Shown: positions 43,697-52,276 of the stretch, one piece after another
Layout of the letters: every line of letters starts with the position of its first letter
Numbering within the stretch: position 1 is the stretch's first letter
Source of the DNA: Frankia sp. AgB1.9
GTDB taxonomy: Bacteria; Actinomycetota; Actinomycetes; Frankiales; Frankiaceae
Length of the DNA stretch: 64,000 bases
Reading direction: 5' to 3'
Assembly: GCF_016786355.1 (NCBI RefSeq)
Contig: NZ_JADWYX010000015.1
Location: forward strand, 34,056-98,055
Made by a program: the position numbers and the translations under genes
Notes under the pieces: generated by a model
The model's database searches: none
Seen by the model: only the letters and a program-made list of their open reading frames with translations
Told to the model about the DNA's origin: nothing

Positions 43697-44706
43697 TGTC
43701 GGCCACCGAGGCGGCGCGGCTGCGTGGCTTCCCGTTCCCGTTCACCGCCGACCAGTTCCGCTACGCGACCAACGTCGAGCCGGCCCGGGTGCCGGTGCGG
43801 ACGGCGGTCGGCTCCTGGGGCGCGTCGGTCATCGACATCGACGGCGAGTACCACCGGGATCTCGCCGAACGCGCGGAGATCCTGGCCGCCGACCCGAGCA
43901 GGCACGCGGTCCCCGGGCACATGCGGACCGCGGCCTGGGACGCGGCGCTCACCCTGATGCGGGAGCTCTCCGCCAGCTATCCGGAAAGCATGCGGCTGAC
44001 CCGGACCGGCCCGGAGACCTGGCATTGGGAGAACCGTCTCCGCGGCATCACCGCGGATTTCGGATATGGCGACGAAGCATGCCTGGGCGGCGAGCCCCTG
44101 CGCTGGATAGCGCACCAGGTCCAGGAGGATCTGGTTCTTCTCGACGAACGGGCCGGCCAGCTCTGGATCGAGGCCGGCGTGGTGACGTTCGCGGCGGCCT
44201 GGAGCTTCGGCTTCGACCTCGGGATGAGCTTTCAGGAAATTCACGGTCCCGTCCCGCGCATTCATGACGAGGGCGTCGTCACCCGGGCGCAGGAGTTCAT
44301 CCGCCGGCTTCAGCCGCACCAGGCCTACCGACGCACCAACTGGTCCACGAGCTTCGGCCGCCGTCTCGACCTGTCTCTGGAGCGCTACCCCGAATGGGCG
44401 CCGGACCGGAACGCGGCAGCCCAGGCGGACGACGACACATTCGGCCGGCTGCTCCACCTGCGGGTCGAGGTGCAGCACCTGCTCCGGCTGCCCGACTCCG
44501 GCGCGGTGCTCTTTCTCATCCGGACCTATCAGCTCCCGTTCGACCAGCTCGCCACCGTCGAGGACTGGCGGCGGCGCGCCGCGAGCGTCCTCGCCGACCT
44601 GCCGGCCGACATCGCCGACTACAAGGGAATCCTGCCGTTGCGGGACCGGGCCGTCCGCTGGCTGCGGGCCAGGCCGATCACGGCCGGGCCCGACGGCCCC
44701 GGCTGA
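43696..44706 (+). CDS. Haem-dependent oxidative N-demethylase (DUF3445) alpha subunit
   Basis: 336 residues of the family that holds dimethylamine monooxygenase catalytic subunits. Family signatures seen: FPFPFTADQFRYATNVEPAR at the start, GVVTFAAAWSFGFDLGMSFQ, IHGPVPRIHD, RRTNWSTSFGRRLDLSLER, and RLPDSGAVLFLIRTYQLP. It probably oxidises a secondary or tertiary amine with O2, releasing formaldehyde. ATG at 43696 overlaps the reductase stop. The exact amine is not known. Confidence 0.86.
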   Translation: MSATEAARLRGFPFPFTADQFRYATNVEPARVPVRTAVGSWGASVIDIDGEYHRDLAERAEILAADPSRHAVPGHMRTAAWDAALTLMRELSASYPESMRLTRTGPETWHWENRLRGITADFGYGDEACLGGEPLRWIAHQVQEDLVLLDERAGQLWIEAGVVTFAAAWSFGFDLGMSFQEIHGPVPRIHDEGVVTRAQEFIRRLQPHQAYRRTNWSTSFGRRLDLSLERYPEWAPDRNAAAQADDDTFGRLLHLRVEVQHLLRLPDSGAVLFLIRTYQLPFDQLATVEDWRRRAASVLADLPADIADYKGILPLRDRAVRWLRARPITAGPDGPG

Positions 44707-45012
44707 CTCGCGGTCTCGGCCGGGAAGTGCGGCGTACGGGCCGCCGGCACGAGGCGGGGCGCAGGTGGCGGCTACGGCATTCTTCCTACGGGCGCCGCGT
44801 CGGACTATGGAACCCGACGGCCCGATAGCCGGGCCGGTGCGGATTCTCGGGGAAGCGCCGTCCCCGGGTCCCGGAACGGACTTTTCCATCGAGGCCGATC
44901 GGCTTCGGTCTAGAGTCACCCCGAATTCGGTGACCCATTTGACAGGGCGCCGTGACCGCCTTCTGAAGCGGAGATTCCGCCCGCTGGGCGACCGGTCCCG
45001 CAGCCCAGGAAT
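44707..45012. other. Intergenic
   Basis: 306 bases. AT-richer segment 44885-44945 may contain the promoter of the next gene. No coding region or palindrome seen. Confidence 0.4.
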
Positions 45013-46326
45013 GTGGTGGTGTATATGTGCCCTCGGGCCGCCGACGCGGGCCCGCGCCCGCTGAGCAGGATGGACCGGGCACTGCTGGGATATCAGCGGG
45101 AAAACCGCGCCACACCGCTGAGTGTCGCCTATCTCCTGCGGGCCGAGGGCAGGTGCTCGGTCGGCGCGTTGCGGCAGGCCGTCCTGGAAAGGGCGGCCCT
45201 CTTCCCGCTCCTCGCTCATCGGGTGACGCACGGCGCGGGCCAGGCCAGCTGGCCTGACTGGGCGCCGGACCCGTGGTTCGACGTGATCACCCATGTGCGG
45301 GAACATCGCCTGCCGGCCGGCGCGGACGCGGCGGACGTGCGGGCTCTCGTCGCGCGGCGCTGCCAGACGCAGATTCCGCTGGACGCCCCGCCCTGGGAGC
45401 TTTGCCTGTTGCACGCTCCGGGTGCGGCGGAGTTCTACGTCCTGTTCCGGGCGAGCCACGTGTGGCTGGACGGGACCGCGTTGCACCGGGTGCTGACCGC
45501 TCTGTTCGGCGCGGAGACCGCGGTCGCCTCCGCCGGCTGGCTGCGCGAGGGGCGGGTGACCCCGCGATCGCTCGCGCTGGCCGGCGGGCGGCTCGCCGGC
45601 TGGATGACGCCGACGGCCAGCCTTGAGGCACTGGCTCGGCCGGTGGCCGGAGAGCACGACCTCTACTGGGCTTCGACCAGTGTCGAGAGACTACGGGCCC
45701 TCGGCCGGGCGTATGGGGCGACCGTCAACGATGTCTTCCTGGTCGCGCTCGCGGGCGCCTTCGAGGCCTGGTCTCGCCCGGTAGGTGGCGCGCGCCGACT
45801 GAAGATCCTCATGCCGGTCAGCGCCCGCCGACCGGACGAAAGCGACCACCTGAGCAACTTCGTGGTGGGCACCCGAGTAGGGCTGCCCTGCGGCCCCGGT
45901 TCGCCGTCGCGCCGATTCGGGGTGGTCAGGCGGCAGACCTCGCGCTATCGGCGCGGTACGGACGCGGGTGCCGGCGAGCGTTGGTGGTTCGAGCGGGTTC
46001 CTACCCGCTATGGCCGCGTCGCGGTCGCGATGGGCATGGATCCGCGCAGAGTGGCGGTCTCGACGTCGAACCTGGGCGTCATGCCCGCTCCGTTGACGAT
46101 CGCGGGGAGCCCGGTGAAAGAGGCGGTCCCGGTCCCGGTTCCCGTTCCAGGCCAGCGCATGTTCGTCATCCTCGGCGGGGTCGGCCCGACGGCGTCGCTG
46201 GGCGTCGCGATCGATCGCAACGTCCCCCGTGGCGCGACCCTGGCCAACCGCTGGCTCGCCGAACTCGACAACCTGGCCCGGACCGCCGTCGCGTCGGGCC
46301 GGTCCACTCCCACCCTCTGGCCGTGA
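45013..46326 (+). CDS. WS/DGAT-like wax ester synthase/diacylglycerol acyltransferase
   Basis: 437 residues. Matches the WES acyltransferase fold: LSRMDRALLGYQRENRATPL; the condensation-type active-site segment RASHVWLDGTAL; the second-domain TVNDVFLVALAGAF; and the C-terminal VSTSNLGVMPAPLTIAG. The canonical HHxxxDG reads SHVWLDG, so the first His is Ser while the second His and the Asp-Gly remain. A PVPVPVPG run interrupts the C-terminal beta region. Start is GTG 45013, with GTG/ATG alternatives to 45025. Confidence 0.82.
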   Translation: MVVYMCPRAADAGPRPLSRMDRALLGYQRENRATPLSVAYLLRAEGRCSVGALRQAVLERAALFPLLAHRVTHGAGQASWPDWAPDPWFDVITHVREHRLPAGADAADVRALVARRCQTQIPLDAPPWELCLLHAPGAAEFYVLFRASHVWLDGTALHRVLTALFGAETAVASAGWLREGRVTPRSLALAGGRLAGWMTPTASLEALARPVAGEHDLYWASTSVERLRALGRAYGATVNDVFLVALAGAFEAWSRPVGGARRLKILMPVSARRPDESDHLSNFVVGTRVGLPCGPGSPSRRFGVVRRQTSRYRRGTDAGAGERWWFERVPTRYGRVAVAMGMDPRRVAVSTSNLGVMPAPLTIAGSPVKEAVPVPVPVPGQRMFVILGGVGPTASLGVAIDRNVPRGATLANRWLAELDNLARTAVASGRSTPTLWP

Positions 46327-46573
46327 TTTCGGGCAGCCGGCAGCCACCGCGCAGAAAGAGCTTCGGCGAACGCGGTCTCGGGCCGCGCGGGTGAGGCGGC
46401 CGGCGCGGGCGTCCTGCTCGCGCCGCCGGGCGGTTGCCCCGCTCCGCGTACCTCGTGCCTTGCCGGCCCCGACGCGCGCATGCTAAGCATCTGACCGGCC
46501 CCTTTTGGCGACTGCCCAACGAGTCGTCTGAGTGCCGCGCGCTCAGCTCATCGCCGCTACCGAGGAGGACGCC

Positions 46574-47638
46574 ATGGCGACCACCGACCACCCCCTGCGG
46601 GTCGTGCAATGGACGACAGGAAAGGTGGCCAGTGAGGCCGTCAAGGCCATCGCGGAGCGCCCCGACCTCGAACTGGTCGGTGTGTTCGCCTTCAGCAAGG
46701 AGAAGGTCGGCCAGGACGCCGGCGAGCTCGCCAAGGTCGGGCGCGACCTCGGGGTCACCGCTACCGACGACATCGACGCCCTGATCGCCTTAAAGCCGGA
46801 CTGCGTCATCTACATGCCGCTGCACCCGGATGTAGAGCACCTCACCCGCCTGCTGCGGGCCGGGATCAACGTCGCCTCGACGGCCAGCTTCATCACCGGC
46901 CACGCGTACGGCCCCGAGGCGCGCGCGGCCCTGGAGGCGGCGGCCCAGGAGGGGAAGGTCAGCCTGTTCGGCAGCGGCATCAATCCGGGCTGGGTCGCCT
47001 ATCTCGCCACGGTTGCCTCCGGTATCTGCCGTGAGGTCAGCTACCTGCGGGTGACCGAGTCGACCAACATCGGACTGTGGGCCGCGGACGCCAACCAGGA
47101 CGAACTGGGCTGGGGCCGGCCGGCCGGAGACCCCGGCCACGCCGATGACATCCGGAAGGCGACCGCCCCCTTCGCCGACTCCGTGGAGTCGATGGGCGCC
47201 CAGCTCGGCCTGGCGATCGAGGACATCCGGTGCGAGGTCGAGTTCGCCCACGCGGCCAGCGACGCCGACGTACCGGGCCGGACGGTCAAGCGCGGCACGG
47301 TCGCGGGCATCAACGCCCGCTGGATCGGCGCCAGCGCCGGCGTCGACCTGGTGGAGGCGCACATCCGCTGGACGGTCGTCGCGGATCTAGAGCCGGCCTG
47401 GGAGGTCGCGAGCGGCCACCTCATCACGGTGCTCGGCGCGCCGCAGATCCATCTGCGGGTGGATGTCCTGCCGGAGAATCTGGAGACGTTCACGCTGGAG
47501 GACGCGTCGGTGATGGGATCGATGCTCACCGCGTTGCCGGTGGTCAACGCCATTCCCGCCGTGGTGGCCGCCCGGCCGGGCATCGTCACCTATGCCGACC
47601 TTCCGACGGTCGCCTCGCGTTTCGCGACGAAGCGCTGA
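46574..47638 (+). CDS. DapB-like NAD(P)H-dependent dehydrogenase
   Basis: 354 residues. Rossmann N-terminus (LRVVQWTTGKVASEAVKAIA) and a long C-terminal domain, as in the dihydrodipicolinate reductase-like/2,4-diaminopentanoate dehydrogenase group of actinobacteria. VIYMPLHPDVEHLTRLLRAG and GSGINPGWV follow. The ATG at 46574 is after GAGGAGGAC. Substrate unknown; similar genes accompany lipid or amine catabolism. Upstream acyltransferase gene ends 247 bases earlier. Confidence 0.82.
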   Translation: MATTDHPLRVVQWTTGKVASEAVKAIAERPDLELVGVFAFSKEKVGQDAGELAKVGRDLGVTATDDIDALIALKPDCVIYMPLHPDVEHLTRLLRAGINVASTASFITGHAYGPEARAALEAAAQEGKVSLFGSGINPGWVAYLATVASGICREVSYLRVTESTNIGLWAADANQDELGWGRPAGDPGHADDIRKATAPFADSVESMGAQLGLAIEDIRCEVEFAHAASDADVPGRTVKRGTVAGINARWIGASAGVDLVEAHIRWTVVADLEPAWEVASGHLITVLGAPQIHLRVDVLPENLETFTLEDASVMGSMLTALPVVNAIPAVVAARPGIVTYADLPTVASRFATKR

Positions 47639-47667
47639 CCCTGGTCCACGGCGGCTGACGTCAGGAC

Positions 47668-47703
47668 GGGCCGCGCCGGCCGCGGTACATGCCGGCGCGG
47701 CCC
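47668..47703 (+). terminator. GC-rich hairpin
   Basis: GGGCCGCGCCGGC and GCCGGCGCGGCCC pair perfectly over a 10-base loop, 30 bases after the DapB-like stop codon. No U-tract. Confidence 0.6.
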
Positions 47704-47800
47704 GCTGCCGACCGCCCTCGGTCCGCTCCGCGGATCGCGCCCCGCACGGCCTGATGTGTGCATGATCAGGTGCTGGTCCGAGGCGTGGAGAGGAACCCAG

Positions 47801-48589
47801 GTGGATGTCAACGGCGCGGTCATCGTGGTCACCGGTGCGGGCAGCGGGATCGGAGCCGCGCTGGCGCGGCGTTTCGCGGCCGGCGGCGCGGCGGCCGTCG
47901 TGGTCAGCGATCGGGACGCGGACGCGGCGGCGAGCGTGGCGGCCGAGATCGGCGGGCGGTCGGTTCGGACGGACGTCACCGACGAGACGGCCGTCGCCGC
48001 CCTGGTCGAGCAGACTCTCGCCGAGTACGGCCGGATCGACCTGTTCTGCTCCAATGCCGGGGTGTCCGTCGGCGGCGGCCTGGAAGTCGACACCAAGACA
48101 TGGCTGGACACCTTCGCGGTCAACACGCTTGCGCACGTCCATGCGGCCCGCGCCGTCGTCCCGTCGATGCTGGAGCAGGGCAGTGGCTACCTGCTCAACG
48201 TGGTCTCGGCCGCGGGCCTGCTGACGACCCCCGGCGACGCGCCTTACGCCGTCACCAAGCACGCCGCGCTCGCCCTGGCGGAATGGCTGGCCGTGACCTA
48301 TGGAGACAAGGGAATTCGGGTCAGCGCCGTCTGCCCGCTGGGAGTGGCCACGCCACTGCTGCTCGACGGCCTCCGGGAAGGACACGCGGCGGCCCGGGTC
48401 GTCGCCGCGTCCGGAACGCTGCTCACGGCCGAGGACGTCGCGGAGGCGGTGATCGACGGCCTTGACGCGGAAAAGTTCCTCATCCTGCCTCATCCCGAGG
48501 TAGGTGGGTACTACGCGCAGAAGGCGGCGGACCCCGATCGATGGCTGGCCGGAATCCGGCACCTGGCGCGCAAGGTAGAGGAGTCCTGA
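47801..48589 (+). CDS. SDR family oxidoreductase
   Basis: 262 residues. TGAGSGIG loop (about 12-19), NAG, catalytic Ser in VVSAAG and YAVTKHA (Tyr/Lys). The C-terminal half is the atypical FabG-like group with a long end (KFLILPHPEVGGYYAQKAAD). GTG start at 47801 is preceded by GAGAGGA. Reaction unknown. Confidence 0.87.
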   Translation: MDVNGAVIVVTGAGSGIGAALARRFAAGGAAAVVVSDRDADAAASVAAEIGGRSVRTDVTDETAVAALVEQTLAEYGRIDLFCSNAGVSVGGGLEVDTKTWLDTFAVNTLAHVHAARAVVPSMLEQGSGYLLNVVSAAGLLTTPGDAPYAVTKHAALALAEWLAVTYGDKGIRVSAVCPLGVATPLLLDGLREGHAAARVVAASGTLLTAEDVAEAVIDGLDAEKFLILPHPEVGGYYAQKAADPDRWLAGIRHLARKVEES

Positions 48590-48688
48590 TCGGCGGGCGC
48601 CGGCCGCGGTAGACCGGGCCGGCTTACCCGGCCGACGGGAATGGCTTTCACGCGGGACCGGGGCAGGTGCCGGACCCGAGGGCTGGGA

Positions 48689-49054
48689 TCAGCCGACGCC
48701 GAGCAGGTCGACGACGAAAATCAGGGTCTCGTTCCGCTTGATCGGGCCGGCACCCCGGACGCCGTAGCCCAGATGCGGCGGAATGACGAGCTGACGGCGT
48801 CCGCCGACCTTCATGCCCTGTACGCCCTGGTCCCAGCCGGCGATGACCTGTCCCGCGCCGAGCTGAAAGCGGAAGGGCTTGCCGCGGTCGTAGGAGGCGT
48901 CGAACTCCTTGCCCGAGCTGAGGGCGACGCCGACATAGTGGACCGACACCGCGCGGCCGACGGTGGCCTCGGCGCCGTCGCCCTCGGTGATGTCCTGGAC
49001 GACCAGGTCTTTCGGCGGCGTCTTGTCCACGAGGTCGATCTTTGGCTTCTCCAT
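48689..49054 (-). CDS. FKBP-type peptidyl-prolyl isomerase
   Basis: 121 residues, one FKBP domain. Seen: VSVHYVGVALSSGKEFDASY, FQLGAGQVIAGWDQGVQGMK, VGGRRQLVIPPHLGYG, and a LIFVVDLLGV ending. Likely cytoplasmic (no signal peptide). Starts at ATG 49054. Speeds proline isomerisation during protein folding; partners unknown. Confidence 0.92.
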   Translation of the reverse strand: MEKPKIDLVDKTPPKDLVVQDITEGDGAEATVGRAVSVHYVGVALSSGKEFDASYDRGKPFRFQLGAGQVIAGWDQGVQGMKVGGRRQLVIPPHLGYGVRGAGPIKRNETLIFVVDLLGVG

Positions 49055-49122
49055 GGTCCCCACCCTACGGGCGCTCCGGCGCTGGCTCCGTGGCGACATC
49101 GTCAGTCAGGACGACCGCGCCC

Positions 49123-49986
49123 TTACAGGCTTCTGTCGATCTTTCGGAGTACGTCGGCGGTCCGGTCCGGCGTGCTGCTGTCCAGGCAGAGGCGGTCCAT
49201 CGCGATCGTGTAGCGGTCGACCTCCTCGCGTTTGTCCAGGTAGGCCGCGCCGAAAAGCTGTTCGAGATAGACGATGTCCGCCATGTCGGGGTCCGGGAAA
49301 CGCAGGATGCTGAACGCGCCGCCTTCCGCGGTGTGACCGCCGAAGGCGAACGGCATCACCTGGAGGGTCAGGAAGGGGCTGCTGATCAGCTCGAGCAGGT
49401 GGTTGATCTGCGCGTGCATGATCCGGTCGCCACCGATCGGCCGGCGCAGCGCCGCCTCGTCGAGCACCACCCAGAGCCGGAGCGGGTTTTCCCTGGCCAG
49501 CACCCGCTGGCGGTTCATCCGGACGTTCACCCGGCTGTCGATCACTTCTTTCGGCGCGCCAAGGGCACCCCGGGTGATGACCGCGCGTGCGTAGTCCTCG
49601 GTCTGGAGCAGGCCGGGGATGAACTGGAGCTCGTAGGTACGGATCTGGGAGGCCGACTCCTCCAGCCCGATGTACGGGTGAAACCAGCTGGGCAGAACGT
49701 CGGAGTACGACTGCCACCAGCCCTGCTGGTTCGCCTCCCTGGCCAGCGCGAGCAGCGCGTCGCGTTCGGTCTCGTCGGTGACGCCGTAGAGGACGAGCAG
49801 ATCGTTGACGTCACGTTCCTTGAAACCGACCCGGCCGAGCTCCAGTCTGCTGATCTTCGATTCGGAGGCGCGGATGTGATAGCCGGCGTCCTCGCGGCTG
49901 ATGTGTTTGTCCTCCCGCAGCCGCCGCAGCTGCGAACCCAGGAGGATGCGACGCACGGTCGGGCTGCCGCCCGCCGGTACGGCCAC
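49123..49986 (-). CDS. XRE-family regulator with DUF5753
   Basis: 287 residues. N-terminal HTH (LGSQLRRLREDKHISREDAG, then YHIRASESKISRLELGR) and a DUF5753 domain (YELQFIPGLLQTEDYARAVI, IGGDRIMHAQINHLLELI). In actinobacteria such regulators usually pair with DUF397 or methyltransferase genes; here a SAM-methyltransferase is divergent 387 bases away. No DUF397 gene is seen adjacent. Ligand unknown. Confidence 0.9.
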   Translation of the reverse strand: MAVPAGGSPTVRRILLGSQLRRLREDKHISREDAGYHIRASESKISRLELGRVGFKERDVNDLLVLYGVTDETERDALLALAREANQQGWWQSYSDVLPSWFHPYIGLEESASQIRTYELQFIPGLLQTEDYARAVITRGALGAPKEVIDSRVNVRMNRQRVLARENPLRLWVVLDEAALRRPIGGDRIMHAQINHLLELISSPFLTLQVMPFAFGGHTAEGGAFSILRFPDPDMADIVYLEQLFGAAYLDKREEVDRYTIAMDRLCLDSSTPDRTADVLRKIDRSL

Positions 49987-50373
49987 GCCTGTTCCCCCGC
50001 TTCACTCGCCTTGTGCGATAGCTCAGTTTATCGAGACGCCACCGGCCACCCAAGGGCCGACCCGGTTCGAGGGGTCGACGCGCGACGCGATCACAGCACG
50101 GTCGGTCGTATACGGCAAGCTCCCTCTCCGTGACGTGAACGATTGGTGTCTTTAGGTAGTCGATGCTGGCCAACGGCCTACCGACCGCAACCGGGTCGAG
50201 GTTTCCCGGGGTATCGCCGAGCCCCCGGAAACAGAGAGTAAACGTGTCTGTGCAAGCGCTCCAGGCCATGGACGAGGTCTCTGCGCATAAGTACAGTCAC
50301 CATGCCGGGCGCGTAGTCGATCATGCTGGCGTTCCCGACCTGTTGGTTCGTTCCCCAACACCAGGAGTCATCC
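49987..50373. other. Divergent intergenic region
   Basis: 387 bases between the XRE regulator and the methyltransferase starts, relatively AT-rich around 50015-50040 and 50285-50330. No gene seen; it must hold both promoters. Confidence 0.45.
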
Positions 50374-51171
50374 ATGAGCACCGACGACGAGGTCGCGGCC
50401 GAAGTGGACCCCCGCTACAACCCGGACATCCCGCACGGTGCACGGATCTGGAACTACTGGGTGGGCGGGAAGGACAACTTCCCGGCGGACCGGGAGGTCG
50501 CCGAGGCGGCCATCACCGCCTATCCCGGCATCGTGGCGATCGCGCGGGAGTCCCGTAAGGCGCTCGCCCGGGTCGTGCGGTACCTCGTCGAGGAGGCGGG
50601 CGTTCGCCAGTTTCTCGACATCGGGACCGGGCTGCCCACGGAGAACAACACGCACGAGGTGGCCCAGCGGAGCGCCCCGGAATGCCGGATCGTCTATGTC
50701 GACAACGACCCGATGGTCCTCCTGCACGCCAGGGCACTGCTGTCCAGCACGCCGCAGGGCGCCACGTCCTACCTCGAGGCGGACGTGCGCGAGCCGGCGA
50801 CGATTCTTGACCAGGCCGCCGGCACCCTCGACTTCGAGCAGCCGATCGGCCTGATCATGTTCGGCGTCCTCGGGGCGGCGGTCAAGGACACGGCCGAGGC
50901 GCGCGGCATCGTGCAGCAGATTCTCGCGCGAATGGCGCCGGGGAGCTACGTCGCCATCAACGACAGCGTGCACGGGGACGCGGACAAGGCCGCCGACGCC
51001 ATCGCCGAAGGCGGCTACGAATACACCGTCCGCTATCTGGAGGAGATCGCGAGCTTCTTCGACGGCACCGAGCTCGTCGAGCCCGGTCTCGTCCCGAACT
51101 CGCTGTGGCGCCCGGATGCCCCCGACCCCGAGATCCTGCCCTCCCACTGCGGGGTCGGCCGCAAGCTCTGA
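50374..51171 (+). CDS. SAM-dependent methyltransferase (DUF574/PF04672 type)
   Basis: 265 residues. NPDIPHGARIWNYWVGGKDN is the characteristic opening; motif I FLDIGTGLPTENNTHEVAQ lies near residue 80, then RIVYVDNDPMVLLHARALL. Members occur mostly in Actinobacteria beside XRE regulators; substrates unknown. Start ATG at 50374 follows CCAGGAG. Divergent from the XRE regulator, consistent with regulation by it. Confidence 0.87.
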   Translation: MSTDDEVAAEVDPRYNPDIPHGARIWNYWVGGKDNFPADREVAEAAITAYPGIVAIARESRKALARVVRYLVEEAGVRQFLDIGTGLPTENNTHEVAQRSAPECRIVYVDNDPMVLLHARALLSSTPQGATSYLEADVREPATILDQAAGTLDFEQPIGLIMFGVLGAAVKDTAEARGIVQQILARMAPGSYVAINDSVHGDADKAADAIAEGGYEYTVRYLEEIASFFDGTELVEPGLVPNSLWRPDAPDPEILPSHCGVGRKL

Positions 51172-51251
51172 CGCGCCTTGGCGCCTCCGTGCCGCGGGTA
51201 CGGGTCGCGACGAACGGGTCCTCGGTCGTGCTCCTCCTGCCAGCGCCCGGT

Positions 51252-52247
51252 TCAGGCCGGGACCGAGAGGCTGACGGCGAAGTCACCGTCGGCGTCCGTC
51301 CACCAGTGGGTCATGCCCCACCCGGCGTTGGCAAGCTCCTTCTCGATGCCGTCCCGGCGGAACTTCGCGCTGATCTCGGTCCGCAGCTGCTCGTCCGCCT
51401 CGAACGGGACGGTGAGGTCCAGCGCGGCGATCCGCGCCGTCTGGGCCCGGCGGGAGCGCAGCCGCATCTCGATCCACTCGGCGTCCGGATCCCACACGGC
51501 GAGGTGCGCGAAGCCGTCCGGGTCGAGATCGCCGTCCAGCTCACGGTTGACCACCCTCAGGACGTTGCCGTTGAAGGCCGCCGTCACACCCGCGGCGTCG
51601 TCGTAGGCCGCGACCAGCCGTCCCGGGTCCTTCACCAGGTCGGTGCCGAGCAGCAGCACGTCGCCGGTCGAGGCCGTGGCCCGCAGCCGGGCCAGGAAGC
51701 CCAGCCGCTGGTCCGGGCGCATGTTGCCGATCGTGCTGCCCAGGAACGCGACCAGGCGGGCCTCGGCGGCCGGCAGGTGGCCCAGGTGGTGGTCGAAGTC
51801 CCCGACCAGCGCGTTGACCCGCAGCGCCGGGCGCGTCGTGGCCAGGGAATCCGCGACGTGGCGCAGTACGGCCTCGTCGACGTCGAAGGGGACGAACCGC
51901 TGCAGCGTTCCGATGTCGCTCAGCGCGTTCAGTAGCAGCTGGGTCTTCTCTGACGTGCCCGAGCCGAGCTCGACGAGGGTGTCCGCGCGGGAGAACGCGG
52001 CGATCTCGGCGGCGTGCTCGGTGAGGATCGCCCGTTCGCGCCGCGTCGGGTAGTACTCCGGCAGGCGGGTGATCTCGTCGAACAGCAGCCCACCGGTCTC
52101 GTCATAGAACCATTTGGGCGGCAGCTCCTTGGGCGTCGCGGTGAGACCCTGCCGTACGTCGGCGGCGAGCTGCGTGGCCCGGTCGGCGGCGGTCAGGTGC
52201 ACGGCAATACGCCGACTGCCGGTGTCGCTCAGCTTCGTGGGAATCAT
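51252..52247 (-). CDS. egtD: L-histidine N-alpha-methyltransferase
   Basis: 331 residues. Trimethylates histidine to hercynine, the first committed step of ergothioneine formation. Family marks: PKWFYDETGGLLFDEITRLP, YYPTRRERAIL, LVELGSGTSEKTQLLLNAL (SAM motif), FLGSTIGNMRP, and LLLGTDLVKDPGRLV. Thirty bases separate it from egtA upstream on the same strand, so they are co-transcribed. egtB and egtC are not present in this window. Confidence 0.93.
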   Translation of the reverse strand: MIPTKLSDTGSRRIAVHLTAADRATQLAADVRQGLTATPKELPPKWFYDETGGLLFDEITRLPEYYPTRRERAILTEHAAEIAAFSRADTLVELGSGTSEKTQLLLNALSDIGTLQRFVPFDVDEAVLRHVADSLATTRPALRVNALVGDFDHHLGHLPAAEARLVAFLGSTIGNMRPDQRLGFLARLRATASTGDVLLLGTDLVKDPGRLVAAYDDAAGVTAAFNGNVLRVVNRELDGDLDPDGFAHLAVWDPDAEWIEMRLRSRRAQTARIAALDLTVPFEADEQLRTEISAKFRRDGIEKELANAGWGMTHWWTDADGDFAVSLSVPA

Positions 52248-52276
52248 CGGTGATCTCCTCTTCCTGGGCTGGCCGG

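Noticed and set aside
39887..44706. Integrated mobile element carrying the Rieske/Dmm genes
   Set aside because: No integrase, transposase, tRNA end or clear change in base composition at the borders; treated as a catabolic locus.
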